Of a stretch of DNA of 64,000 nucleotides, positions 48,313-57,781 are shown piece after piece (the stretch's first letter is position 1; each line of letters begins with the position of its first letter). The stretch spans positions 55,882 through 119,881 of the forward strand of contig CAKPCF010000003.1 of assembly GCA_934141445.1 (NCBI GenBank). The letters run 5' to 3'. The DNA comes from an uncultured Clostridia bacterium (GTDB lineage: Bacteria; Bacillota; Clostridia; TANB77; CAG-508). Both the position numbers and the translations under genes were made by a program. The notes beneath the pieces are model-generated. The model saw only the letters and a list, made by a program, of their open reading frames with translations, was not told the origin of the DNA and searched no databases.

Positions 48313-48999
48313 TTATTTAAAAAATAATTTTAGTAAAATATTGTTATTATACATTGAACTTCCCAAGAATGAATCTTGTATACTACTAATTATGCCCAAT
48401 TGGCTAATTATCGGTGATAACACAGAAAGTATTGCTAAAATAGCATATACAATAATAAATCCTTTTAATATTCCAAATACTAATCCTCCAGACTTATTGA
48501 AAAGTTTTATTATTGGTAAATTTCCTATGAGTTCTGCAACAAATCTTATTATAGTCAACAACAATCTTGAAATTATAAATAATCCAAGCATTGTACCTGT
48601 ATAAATCATCATTTTTGCCAATTGTCCTGATACATATCCAATAACATTTGCTTCTGTTTTATTTAAAGCTTCAGTAACAAATGAATTTATTAAATTTACA
48701 ACTGAGGCTGATATATTAGTTTGTTCTACATCTATTAAATTTCCATCAGCCAATGTAGTACCACTAAGATTTCCAGCTATTGCAGCACTCAGATTTTCAT
48801 CTATATTTGTATTATTCATAATCATATTTGCAACCGGTTTATATAATACAAACATTATTATTAGTGAAACAGCAAATGCTAATACCTGAAAAATACCATT
48901 TACCAGCCCTCGCCTATATCCCCAAAAAGCATTTGAAATTATAATTGATATAATCACTAAATCTACTAAAATCCCACCAAAAGCAACCCAGTTTATCAT
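48313..48999 (-). CDS. CvpA-family membrane protein
   Basis: The 228-residue protein has four or five membrane segments. The CvpA signature FWGYRRGLVNGIFQVLAF occurs near the N-terminus, and LIRFVAELIGNLPIIKLFNK with a Gly-rich GLVFGILKG occurs later. CvpA proteins are linked to envelope integrity; the molecular role is not firmly known. It lies 15 bp after the DUF5711-like gene and forms a two-gene operon. Confidence 0.85.
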   Translation of the reverse strand: MINWVAFGGILVDLVIISIIISNAFWGYRRGLVNGIFQVLAFAVSLIIMFVLYKPVANMIMNNTNIDENLSAAIAGNLSGTTLADGNLIDVEQTNISASVVNLINSFVTEALNKTEANVIGYVSGQLAKMMIYTGTMLGLFIISRLLLTIIRFVAELIGNLPIIKLFNKSGGLVFGILKGFIIVYAILAILSVLSPIISQLGIISSIQDSFLGSSMYNNNILLKLFFK

Positions 49000-49014
49000 T
49001 TTATTTCACCTTCT

Positions 49015-50277
49015 TTAAAAATTTATTATTTCTATTCTATCTTTATACACGACACCTGCAATTTTCTCACCTAATACTAAACTTTTAACTTCTTTTTCAG
49101 ATGTATATCTTTTCATTAACCAACCATTAGAATTAACAATTTGAATCTCATTTCCATAATTTATTCCTACATTATTTCCATAAGTCATAATGCTTTTAGG
49201 CATACTATCATTTAAAATAAATAAGCTTTCATTTTTATTTGCTGTTGACTTTATTCTCATCTGATAAGCATAAGAAAAATTTCCTGAAGATTGCTTTTCA
49301 ACTACTGCTATATTATTTTTCAAATTGATATCACTAAATATAATATCATTACTAAATTCAAAACAAGTTTCATTAGAATTTTCTGAAACTTTTTCAGCAT
49401 AAGTATTAAACATACATACAGCATAATTTTTATTTGAATAATCAATGTTTATAACGATTTCATCAGTCTTTGATTCATAAGTATTAACTATGGCATTTGC
49501 AGAATCTGATATTGCTTTTTGCATAGAAAATATTTTAATATTAGATTTTACAATTGTACCAGAATAATCAACATCACCAACCGCTAAATACTGGTTATCA
49601 GCTGAAATATCCGCACATATAGCGTATGCTGAAGATAAATTATATCTAAAAATTTCCTTACCTTCTGGACTAAACACAATTATAACTGATTTATATGTAG
49701 TATTTTTTACAATGACACTTGTATATCCATTTTTGTTTACACTTACTCTAGATATCTCACCCTCAACTGTATTCTGCCAAACAGTATTATAACCAGAAAC
49801 CAAATACAATTTTGTACCAGATTTTTCACCAATAAATAAATAACTACCATCTGAATCAAATATAGCTGAAGAAATATTTACTTCTAAGTTAGCAACCTGC
49901 TTTCCGCCACCATTATATAATTTCAATTTGCTTTTTGATAAAACAGCAATATATTTGCTAAATGCATATATATTTGGATTATTTTCAGAATCTATATCTA
50001 TTTTCTTCAAGGTATCACTGTTAATTTCTTTTTTTATTATCTTTGTGTCAACAAAGGTTCTAAAAGATTCATCAGTAACATACCTAGCAGATATTATTGA
50101 AACTACAATAATAACTAATATTACAGCACAAGACTTTGCAAATGATGGTATTTTTCTTTTGCTATCTTTATCTTGATATTCATCATCCACCTTATTTGAA
50201 AGTTCTTCCTTTATCTTGGTATACTGCCTATTCTCTTTCCTTTTGTTCTTTCCTTTTATTTCTTGATTTTTTTTCAT
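49015..50277 (-). CDS. DUF5711-like membrane-anchored beta-propeller-like protein
   Basis: The 420-residue protein has a highly basic cytoplasmic N-terminus, one membrane segment at about residues 47-65 and an outer domain of repeated beta blades (GGGKQVANLEVNISSAIFDS, DGSYLFIGEKSG, SADNQYLAVGDVDYSG). The layout and its pairing with a cvpA-like gene match the DUF5711 family as I know it. No enzymatic motif is seen; a structural or binding role is likely. Confidence 0.7.
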   Translation of the reverse strand: MKKNQEIKGKNKRKENRQYTKIKEELSNKVDDEYQDKDSKRKIPSFAKSCAVILVIIVVSIISARYVTDESFRTFVDTKIIKKEINSDTLKKIDIDSENNPNIYAFSKYIAVLSKSKLKLYNGGGKQVANLEVNISSAIFDSDGSYLFIGEKSGTKLYLVSGYNTVWQNTVEGEISRVSVNKNGYTSVIVKNTTYKSVIIVFSPEGKEIFRYNLSSAYAICADISADNQYLAVGDVDYSGTIVKSNIKIFSMQKAISDSANAIVNTYESKTDEIVINIDYSNKNYAVCMFNTYAEKVSENSNETCFEFSNDIIFSDINLKNNIAVVEKQSSGNFSYAYQMRIKSTANKNESLFILNDSMPKSIMTYGNNVGINYGNEIQIVNSNGWLMKRYTSEKEVKSLVLGEKIAGVVYKDRIEIINF

Positions 50278-50404
50278 TTATTCAAATCACCTATTGATTT
50301 AGTATTTCTATTTTACTATATCAATAAATCATTATTTTTGCAATAGAATTTTAAGAACATGATAGACAGTGTATTGGCAAGATAATATTCTATATTGGTT
50401 TTTG

Positions 50405-51115
50405 CTATATTCTTAAGATTTTAGCCATTTCATTAGGTGAATATCCTCCTAAAACATACTGTGGACTATTGTTATACCAATTGCTAAAAATATTTATAAA
50501 TTCTTGAATATCTTCTTCATTTTCAAATTCACACAGTTCTAATAACTCATTTAATATATCTTTTCCAAATTCATTATCTTTTATTTTTCTTTGAATTTGA
50601 AATTCAAAAACATTAGTATTTCTTTGTTTTATATATCTAAATAACTTCTGTGAAGATTTATTCCACAAATATTCTGTTCTACTCAAAATTTCCTGCTCTT
50701 CAAATTTTTTATAATTTAGTCCTCTACTCTTTTGTTCATCTACAATATGCCCTATAATTGGCTCATCTTCTTCTGTATCTAAATAAGTTAAAAATTGCTG
50801 ATTTTGATTCGTATTCATCCAATGAACATTATAGTAATTAACTTCAAGATTCAAATTAAGTCTTTTTAAATATATCTCTTCCAACTCTTTTACAGAGATT
50901 ATTTCTTTCATATATTTACAAATCTGTTTCTTGAAAAATTCAAATTCCACCACTCCATATGAATATATTAAACCTTTTGTTAGATTTTCTATTTTACCAT
51001 ATCTCATAGCCAATTTTCTATTTTCTGTTGTATATATTTTTTTCATTTGTTCTATAACACCTGGTGTTAATAAATATTGATACCTTCCTTTATTTATTCT
51101 CACTTCAATTATCAT
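50405..51115 (-). CDS. C-terminal part of an unrecognised protein (same frame as 51128-51400)
   Basis: I do not recognise this 236-residue protein. It is rich in aromatic and charged residues and ends in NNSPQYVLGGYSPNEMAK, a short motif seen at the ends of some SEC-C-associated proteins. It lies in the same frame as the 90-residue ORF upstream; one TAA at 51128-51130 separates them. The junction reads naturally through the stop (VPYEAVK, then LEEAMIIEV), so the pair is probably one broken gene of about 330 residues. Its own ATG has only a weak AGAAGAAG site. Confidence 0.5.
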   Translation of the reverse strand: MIIEVRINKGRYQYLLTPGVIEQMKKIYTTENRKLAMRYGKIENLTKGLIYSYGVVEFEFFKKQICKYMKEIISVKELEEIYLKRLNLNLEVNYYNVHWMNTNQNQQFLTYLDTEEDEPIIGHIVDEQKSRGLNYKKFEEQEILSRTEYLWNKSSQKLFRYIKQRNTNVFEFQIQRKIKDNEFGKDILNELLELCEFENEEDIQEFINIFSNWYNNSPQYVLGGYSPNEMAKILRI

Positions 51116-51127
51116 TGCTTCTTCTAA

Positions 51128-51400
51128 TTATTTAACAGCCTCATATGGAACATTATGAAAAAATTTTTCTATATCTGTATTGTTCTTTGTATACTCCATT
51201 AGCTTTTCTAATACTATATATGATTTATATGGTAACATCTTTACTATTTCCTCTGAACTAGCCTTTTCATATATAGCCGGCAATAATCCCAAAATCTTAT
51301 CTTTAGTTGTAGTCGGTTTAATATCGTTTTTTAAAACTACATTAGTCACAAACAACATTGTATCTTTTGCAACCCTTATTTTCCCTTTATTTTCTTCCAT
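51128..51400 (-). CDS. N-terminal part of an unrecognised protein (followed by in-frame stop)
   Basis: This 90-residue ORF has an AGGAG ribosome binding site. It contains a helical region (KDKILGLLPAIYEKASSEEI). It ends at a single TAA, after which the same frame stays open for another 240 codons. It is likely the N-terminal piece of one gene disrupted by a nonsense mutation. An independent small gene translated together with the next one is the alternative. Confidence 0.5.
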   Translation of the reverse strand: MEENKGKIRVAKDTMLFVTNVVLKNDIKPTTTKDKILGLLPAIYEKASSEEIVKMLPYKSYIVLEKLMEYTKNNTDIEKFFHNVPYEAVK

Positions 51401-52050
51401 ACATTACTCCTATATTCTTTTCTAAATATAATACTCACACTACTAGATTTATTTGTTATTACATACACATTTTGCATATTCTTCAATCGACTTTTATTCA
51501 TATTCTATTTTCCATATATATTACATTTATTATATAATGAAATTACATCAGAATAATTACTAAGTATAATTTATTATATCGATAATTACTCGTTTTTTCA
51601 AGTTTTTCGAGAGTTTATTATTGAATAATCAATCACAAAATCACCCTATAAATTTTTCAATAATTTGTTCACCCCTATTTAATATATAATTGTGAGATTA
51701 TGAGAATTTTTATGAATAATATATGAAAATGTCCACATTTATAATTTAGTATATTTGCATTTTAGAATAATGTATTTTTCTTTGAGTGTAGAAAAATGGA
51801 GTTGGGAACTTCGGGTTATGAGCGAGGTTTGACCGATTTTTGTAGTTTTGTGAAAATTAGAGTTTTTGTTGGTATTTCAGTATTTGCAAGAGTTTTGGTT
51901 TGTAGAACATTTGTGTATTTTTAGGGTGTTTTTGGAGAAGATTTTACCCAATTTTTACCCAATGGGTGTAGTACGTTTGTTCTTACAAAATTGGCTCTTG
52001 TGGATACTTTTGGAAAATGAAAAATTTTAATTTTTAGGAGGATTTAGATT
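51401..52050. other. Gene-poor transition zone with tRNA-Met-like fragment
   Basis: No convincing gene is seen over about 650 bp. The left part is extremely AT-rich. From 51780 the plus strand becomes G/T-rich. On the minus strand CTCATAACCCGAAG (51809-51822) looks like the anticodon loop and 3' stem of an elongator tRNA-Met, without the rest of the tRNA. A short repeat ACCCAATTTTTACCCAATGGGT (about 51946-51967) precedes the small ORF at 52051. This may be the scar or edge of an inserted element. Confidence 0.4.
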
Positions 52051-52344
52051 ATGAATAATTTAAGAGAAGTTAATGATGATATTTTAAAAGATTGGTTAAT
52101 GTTTAGAGAGGATGATTTATGTTCTTTGACTTGTGATGAGGATAGAAAGCATTTTGTCTATTTTGATGAGATTTCTGAGAGGATTTTGAAAAATGTTCCT
52201 GAGCAAAATAAAAAGTATGTTAAGAAACAGCTTGATTTTCTTGATGAGAATTTTATGGATTATATTTTCTATTGGAATGAGAAGTATTATAGGAATGGTT
52301 TTTGTGATGGTGTGCAGCTGATTAGTAGTAGTTTTGATAATTAA
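52051..52344 (+). CDS. Small acidic protein of unknown function
   Basis: The 97-residue protein has a strong TTAGGAGGA ribosome binding site. It is acidic and aromatic, with CSLTCDEDRKHFVYFDE and NGFCDGVQLISS. It resembles small proteins often found on clostridial mobile elements, but I cannot name the family securely. Codon use differs from neighbours: GAG, TTG and AGG are frequent here, while the window elsewhere prefers GAA, TTA and AGA. This suggests separate origin. Confidence 0.65.
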   Translation: MNNLREVNDDILKDWLMFREDDLCSLTCDEDRKHFVYFDEISERILKNVPEQNKKYVKKQLDFLDENFMDYIFYWNEKYYRNGFCDGVQLISSSFDN

Positions 52345-52387
52345 TTAAATATATTTTTCAAAATTTTGAAAATAGAAATTCAAATAG

Positions 52388-52427
52388 AATACCAGAAAAT
52401 TTTTAATTTTCTTCTGGTATTTTATTA
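52388..52427 (+). terminator. Terminator after the small acidic protein
   Basis: AATACCAGAA pairs with TTCTGGTATT (with a small bulge), followed by T-rich sequence. It may also act on the converging hamB transcript. Confidence 0.75.
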
Positions 52428-52498
52428 CTTTTTTATATTTCTCGAAAACTATAATAGTTACAACAGTATCTAAATGAAAATTTTATTTTTCTCTGTTT

Positions 52499-55400
52499 TT
52501 ATTTATTTTCTAATAAATCTAATTGATATTTAAATACACTTGGATATTTATCCAAAATTTCTAATATTTCTTCTTTTATTTCCAATAATAAATCTTTAAC
52601 ATTATAAATATTAGGTTTTATTGGAATATTATTATCTAAATAATATTCTAATTCTTTAGCAACTTCTCTATCTGAAAATCCTAATTCATAAATTTTTATT
52701 GCAACTTCTGATTTAAGTCCATACTTCAGCTGTTTTATAAGTAAATCAAATATGTCAAATATATAATTATTATTATCTATTTTAGATTTCAAATTATCTT
52801 GTACAGCACTTACAATTAACGGTATCTCATAACTAATTATATTATTACACATTTTTAAACATTCATTTATTTCTAAATTTCTATTAGTATTTTTCATTAT
52901 TACTTTATATGAATGTCCATTTATCCATAATTTAGATATGTCCCTAATTTCTTCACTATATTTTTTTAAAATTTCAATCAAATTATATAAATTATCAAAT
53001 AATTCTTCAGTTTCTTTACTATTTATAATCTTTTCTAAGTTTTCATTTATATAATTTTCAATAATTTCATTATCTTTAACTCCAAATACATTTTCACTAT
53101 ATAAATATCTTTTTTCTGACATTGGGACTTTTTCTAAACAAAATTTTGCTATTATCATAAATAGTTTAATTATATTTTCTTTTTTTTCATCTTTAGATAA
53201 ATAGTATCCTAATGTTTCTGTAGCAATTTTTGCAATATTTTCCTTATTATCTTCTAAATCTTCTTTAGTTAAATAACTCATTATAAAATTCTCTATTGGA
53301 CTTAATAGACTTATAATATTATTTATTCTATTTTTTTCTTTTTCTCTTTGACTTTTTTCAAATGTCAATAGATATTCTGTTAACGCTGTTTCTATATCTC
53401 CATTATAATATGAATTTATGATATCTAATGTAACATTATCATCCATTTCCATAAACATACTCATATTATCAGATTCTTGTTCCGTATTCATTATCAAGTT
53501 TTTATATTGATTCCATCTATGTGTATACTTATTATAATATCTATAGTCTTTAAATGTATATACATATGGGTCAGAAAATATAACTGTTCCTTCAGTATAC
53601 ATTCCTGGTCTACCAGCTCTACCAATTAAATTGTTAAAATCTCTTGATTTAATTAAATTACCAGCCTGATAAATACTAGTCATAATCAAATACTTTATTG
53701 GTAAATTAACACCTTGTGCTAATGTTGAAGTACATATTAAAAAAGATATTAATTTATGTTTCATCGCATATTCTAAAGATATTTTTATCCCATTTGAAAT
53801 ATCTGCATGATGTATAAATATACCTTGTTTAGCCCCATTAAAATATTCATTTTCTTCTCCATAATTTTTACTAATTATATGGCACAATTTCTCTATTTCA
53901 TTTGTCTTGCTAGATTTTTTAAAATTACTTATATCATAACTTCTTTCACTTAAATCTAATATTCTTTTAAGGATTTTGCTTGCAGTTGTTTTAGTCCCAC
54001 AAAATACTATTGTTGAACCTTTAATACATAATCTTATTCCCAAATATATAGCAATGTCATTATCTTCCCCCTTAAAATTTTGAAGATTTACTGAAGGGAA
54101 ATATTTATCTTTTCTTTCTCTGGGCTTTTTATTTAATAACGTTCTCTTAATTACTCTAGGTACATAAAATTCTAGTTCCATATTTAAAGGATTTAAAAAA
54201 TTTAAATATCCATATAAATCACTTTCAAAATTTTGCCAATTCACAAAACATATACTTTTTTCTGTTGATGTAATTAGATTATTTTTTATTGTTACACCTT
54301 CTTCTCCATTTAGCCACTTATTAATTGTATTTAAATTGGACCCAACTGCTGAAATCAATACTTTTTGAGTATCTTCATTAAGTAACAATTTTAAATTAGA
54401 TATTAATAGTTCATAATTAATTCCTCTTTTCCATTCATCAAATATGTGTCCTTCATCAAATACTATTAATCCTATTTCATTTATAATATCCTTTTGCTTT
54501 TTTAGTATATAAGTAAGTTTTTCCGGAGTAAGAATTATAACTGTTTTTAGATTATTTTCAAATGTAAATAAATTTTCTTCATTTAATATATCATTCATTT
54601 CGTTTACTTTTATTCTATCATTATTTCCAAAATCTTTCATCAAGTCATTACTAATTTCTCTACAAAGGGCTCTAAACGGTGCAACAATCACAGCAATTCT
54701 CTTTGAAGTCTGTAAAAAATATGTAGACAATAATATTGTTAATGACTTTGTTTTGCCAGATCCTGTTGGCAATTGTATAACTGCTGATTTTCCTTTGAAT
54801 ACTCCTTTTTCTCCAATATTTTTTTGAGAAGGCCATAATTCTTTTATTTTATTATTTTCTATTAATTTTCTTTTAAACTCGTCATTTTCTATATTAATGT
54901 ACTCGTTTGATAACTTAATAAAAGAATTTCTAATTTTTAAATCATATATCGTCAACAATATATCGACAAAAAGTAACTCTTCATCAGTTCCTTCATTATA
55001 TACTTTAGCTCTAAATTTCTTTTTTTCGTCACAATTTAATACATAATATTCTTTAAAAAAATTTTCTAAATTATCTTTCATATTTATTAAATATGAAAAA
55101 TATTTGCCTTGATATTTTTCTTCATCACTAGTATCAAATTCATCTTTTAGTAATTTTACTATTGCATAATCTAATCCATTTAAATTTAAATCTAATTCGT
55201 CTAGGTTTATTTTACTAACTAATACTTTAGAATTTCCTATATTATTAGCTAAATAATATGCTACAGCAGAAATTATTAAATATAAATTTTTATTTTTAAC
55301 ATTTATATTTCCATTATTATAATCTTCTATAAATTTTGCAGAAAACAATAATTCATCTCTATTTGTATTTAAAATTTGATCAATTTCATTTTCATTTCTT

Positions 55401-55567
55401 TGGATATTAGCTGACACTTCGCCTATAATACCTATTGCAGTTAAAAATACTTTTTCTATAGGTTTATCTATGGCTATTCTATCATTATTATCAATGTCAT
55501 ACTCTTCCATTTTTGCATTAGAACTAGTCAGTTTTTTGTAATATTGAGATGTATTCCCTATTAGCAT
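52499..55567 (-). CDS. hamB: Hachiman-like HamB superfamily 2 helicase
   Basis: The 1022-residue protein has Walker A QLPTGSGKT (about residues 261-270), DExH box VIFDEGHIFDEW (Asp371), and helicase C motifs LICTSTLAQGVNLP and NNLIGRAGRPG of Ski2/Brr2-type helicases. A long helical C-terminal region follows. It overlaps the HamA-like gene by 7 bp. In Hachiman (and AbpAB) systems the helicase senses damaged or invading DNA and releases a DUF1837-type nuclease. The pair identity rests on gene order and motifs, not on a search. Confidence 0.75.
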   Translation of the reverse strand: MLIGNTSQYYKKLTSSNAKMEEYDIDNNDRIAIDKPIEKVFLTAIGIIGEVSANIQRNENEIDQILNTNRDELLFSAKFIEDYNNGNINVKNKNLYLIISAVAYYLANNIGNSKVLVSKINLDELDLNLNGLDYAIVKLLKDEFDTSDEEKYQGKYFSYLINMKDNLENFFKEYYVLNCDEKKKFRAKVYNEGTDEELLFVDILLTIYDLKIRNSFIKLSNEYINIENDEFKRKLIENNKIKELWPSQKNIGEKGVFKGKSAVIQLPTGSGKTKSLTILLSTYFLQTSKRIAVIVAPFRALCREISNDLMKDFGNNDRIKVNEMNDILNEENLFTFENNLKTVIILTPEKLTYILKKQKDIINEIGLIVFDEGHIFDEWKRGINYELLISNLKLLLNEDTQKVLISAVGSNLNTINKWLNGEEGVTIKNNLITSTEKSICFVNWQNFESDLYGYLNFLNPLNMELEFYVPRVIKRTLLNKKPRERKDKYFPSVNLQNFKGEDNDIAIYLGIRLCIKGSTIVFCGTKTTASKILKRILDLSERSYDISNFKKSSKTNEIEKLCHIISKNYGEENEYFNGAKQGIFIHHADISNGIKISLEYAMKHKLISFLICTSTLAQGVNLPIKYLIMTSIYQAGNLIKSRDFNNLIGRAGRPGMYTEGTVIFSDPYVYTFKDYRYYNKYTHRWNQYKNLIMNTEQESDNMSMFMEMDDNVTLDIINSYYNGDIETALTEYLLTFEKSQREKEKNRINNIISLLSPIENFIMSYLTKEDLEDNKENIAKIATETLGYYLSKDEKKENIIKLFMIIAKFCLEKVPMSEKRYLYSENVFGVKDNEIIENYINENLEKIINSKETEELFDNLYNLIEILKKYSEEIRDISKLWINGHSYKVIMKNTNRNLEINECLKMCNNIISYEIPLIVSAVQDNLKSKIDNNNYIFDIFDLLIKQLKYGLKSEVAIKIYELGFSDREVAKELEYYLDNNIPIKPNIYNVKDLLLEIKEEILEILDKYPSVFKYQLDLLENK

Positions 55568-56355
55568 ATACTTGCCCTCCTATACAATTCATTGATAAAA
55601 CTCATTAAATTATCAATGTGTATTATAAATAAGTCTAGTGAATCTTTTTCATTTATTACTTTTATTTCTCTTATTTTTTCTAAGTCTAACATTTCAGTTG
55701 TGTAAATTGCAGTTGCACCATATTTGGTTTTAAATGGTCTATCTACACCATTTTGAAATCTCTGTACAATTTTACTTTCATTTTCTTTATTTAATTCTAT
55801 CAACCTTTGTTTCATAGCAGATAATGAAAAAGCCAATCTTTCTATATCTTTGCTCGAATCATCTATTGCATTTTGTAATCTATTTTCTGTCTCTTTACAC
55901 TTACTGGCTCTAGTTTTTACCTCTATAACATATAATTCGTCATTTACATTTTCTTTTTCTCCCATTTTTAGTCCAATTACATCTGAGCCTTGTTGAGATG
56001 TGTTTGGATTAATCTTGTTTGAATATTTAGTTCTAGGTACATAATATGAATGAATATATTCTATATAATCGGCAATTAGTAATTCTCCAAAGTCTCCTGC
56101 TCTTGTTGATGGTCCAGGTGCAACTTTATCACTTGGAAATTTATTAGCCAATAGCCATTCTTGTTTACTCATTCCGGTACCCTCTACTAATTTATCTAAC
56201 ATACCATCATCACAATATTGTTTTCTAAAATGATGTGCCCATTCATCTAAAATTTCTTCATCTTTATTAATATATAATTCATATATATCTATATTTTTTC
56301 CATCATGTGTTATTATACTTTCTTTTTTAGATAATCCTTCCAAATATTTTAACAT
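55561..56355 (-). CDS. hamA: Hachiman-like HamA nuclease (DUF1837-like)
   Basis: The 264-residue protein has a PD-(D/E)xK pattern: RAGDFGELLIADYIEY, then GSDVIG (Asp125), then VIEVKTRAS (Glu145, Lys147). Length, motif positions and coupling to a large Ski2-like helicase fit HamA/AbpA. In known systems the nuclease degrades DNA non-specifically when released, stopping phage growth. Its start lies 21 bp after the rnlB-like stop with GGAG six bases upstream, so it is part of the same transcript as the toxin-antitoxin pair. Confidence 0.72.
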   Translation of the reverse strand: MLKYLEGLSKKESIITHDGKNIDIYELYINKDEEILDEWAHHFRKQYCDDGMLDKLVEGTGMSKQEWLLANKFPSDKVAPGPSTRAGDFGELLIADYIEYIHSYYVPRTKYSNKINPNTSQQGSDVIGLKMGEKENVNDELYVIEVKTRASKCKETENRLQNAIDDSSKDIERLAFSLSAMKQRLIELNKENESKIVQRFQNGVDRPFKTKYGATAIYTTEMLDLEKIREIKVINEKDSLDLFIIHIDNLMSFINELYRRASIC

Positions 56356-56376
56356 TTAAAACTCCATTTCTTCTTC

Positions 56377-56733
56377 CTATTTATTTATAATAAAATCAAT
56401 TTCCCTTTTACTAAGGGAGCTAGAGTATAATAATTCGTTATGATTTTTTAAGTACTCTTCAATTTTCATTTTTATTTTTTCTGAAACTTCTCTTGGATTT
56501 ATTATAAAACTTCTACAGCTCTTATTTTTATCAAATTTCAACAAAATGTATCTATTAAAAGTAAATCCATTTCTTAAAAGCAAATCCACAAGAACAGTTT
56601 TATTTTGTTTATTTTTAATGTTTATATTTTCCATTATTTCATCTTGTAAAAAGTATAAATCTTCTGTTGTATTTAAGAAAACAACATTTTCATTAATATC
56701 TTCTTCAAATGTAAATATTTCATATTCTCCCAT
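56377..56733 (-). CDS. rnlB: RnlB-like antitoxin
   Basis: The 118-residue protein starts at 56733 behind AAGGAGATTGAA; an upstream in-frame start at 56787 lacks a site. It matches E. coli RnlB (123 residues) in order: VLVDLLLRNGFTFNRYILLK resembles the RnlB central strand region, and IEEYLKNHNELLYSSSLS and the end resemble its C-terminus. RnlB binds RnlA and blocks its RNase activity. It follows rnlA by 10 bp. Confidence 0.82.
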   Translation of the reverse strand: MGEYEIFTFEEDINENVVFLNTTEDLYFLQDEIMENINIKNKQNKTVLVDLLLRNGFTFNRYILLKFDKNKSCRSFIINPREVSEKIKMKIEEYLKNHNELLYSSSLSKREIDFIINK

Positions 56734-56743
56734 TTCAATCTCC

Positions 56744-57781
56744 TTATTTTCTTTTAAAAAATACATTATATGAATTTTCAATCTCATTTAATATTTCATC
56801 TGCTAAATCTCTTGCTTCACTTATTTTTTCAATTATTCTCATTTGGGATGGATCTACAGTACTATGTAAATAAACATTTCTTTTATCACTATAGATTGTA
56901 TATAGTTTATTTAAAGTATCTTTTTCATCTTGTGTGAGATTAATGTCTGAATCTATTTTACTAGGGTTCCCTTTATCTTTATAAAACATAGAAAAACTTT
57001 GTTTTTTCTTTATTATATAGTTATATTTTTTATTCAAAACTTTCTTTAAATATCCTTCTAAAGCTTTAAATACACCTGTAACATGTCCTGTATAGTCCTC
57101 GCTATAATTATTCTGTTGTAATAAAATAATTGATCCTGAAATTGACTTTAATACAGCTTCATCTAAATATGTATAAGAATTTTTTAATACATTCTTCATT
57201 TTTTCTCTTATTTTGTCAGTTGGCATATTAACATTTACTAAAGTTTTATTTATATCTATTATTTCATCAATAGATATATCTGTTATTTCTGTTAATATAT
57301 TAACAATTATTCCAAAAGTTACTAATGGTTTAGCTTGAATCATCGCTTTGACTTTATTTTCATAATAAGTAAATGTTACTACATCTCCATTATACCCTTT
57401 AAATCTAATTATATTATCATTCTTTGTATATGTAATAAGACCACAAAATTCGTCATCAATCTTACTTAATAAATAATCCAGCATGCTTTTATTAAATTTA
57501 AATACCACTTGTGTTCCCTGCACATTTGAATTTTGTGTTTTTTTAGTTATATACTCTATTAATTTATTTGCATAATCTGGATTTTTAGCAGGCATAATTT
57601 TTACACTATTTTTCTTAATCCAAATATCTATCCTACACTCTTGTTTATCTATAAAAAACTTGCACACCATTTTATTTCCTTTTAGTTCTGAAAAAGAATA
57701 CAAATTAAAACTATTATTAACTTTTTTATAAGATTCAATAAGTGGTTTTATATCATTTTCATTTATACATATTTCTGCCAT
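56744..57781 (-). CDS. rnlA: RnlA-like HEPN ribonuclease toxin (RNase LS)
   Basis: The 345-residue protein is close to E. coli RnlA (357 residues) in length. It shows two repeated alpha/beta segments (YANKLIEYITK and VVTFTYYENKVKAMIQ) and a C-terminal HEPN domain with Arg301-x4-His306 in RNVYLH, matching the catalytic pair of RnlA. RnlA cleaves mRNA during phage infection when RnlB is lost. The start overlaps the end of the TPR/cold-shock gene by 23 bp. Confidence 0.85.
   Translation of the reverse strand: MAEICINENDIKPLIESYKKVNNSFNLYSFSELKGNKMVCKFFIDKQECRIDIWIKKNSVKIMPAKNPDYANKLIEYITKKTQNSNVQGTQVVFKFNKSMLDYLLSKIDDEFCGLITYTKNDNIIRFKGYNGDVVTFTYYENKVKAMIQAKPLVTFGIIVNILTEITDISIDEIIDINKTLVNVNMPTDKIREKMKNVLKNSYTYLDEAVLKSISGSIILLQQNNYSEDYTGHVTGVFKALEGYLKKVLNKKYNYIIKKKQSFSMFYKDKGNPSKIDSDINLTQDEKDTLNKLYTIYSDKRNVYLHSTVDPSQMRIIEKISEARDLADEILNEIENSYNVFFKRK

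Noticed and set aside
51796..51924. Possible 42-residue ORF in the G/T-rich stretch
   Set aside because: It has no ribosome binding site and no recognisable pattern; it overlaps the tRNA-like fragment.
56733..56787. Longer RnlB with a 44-bp overlap with rnlA
   Set aside because: The start at 56733 has a good AAGGAG site and gives the length of known RnlB.
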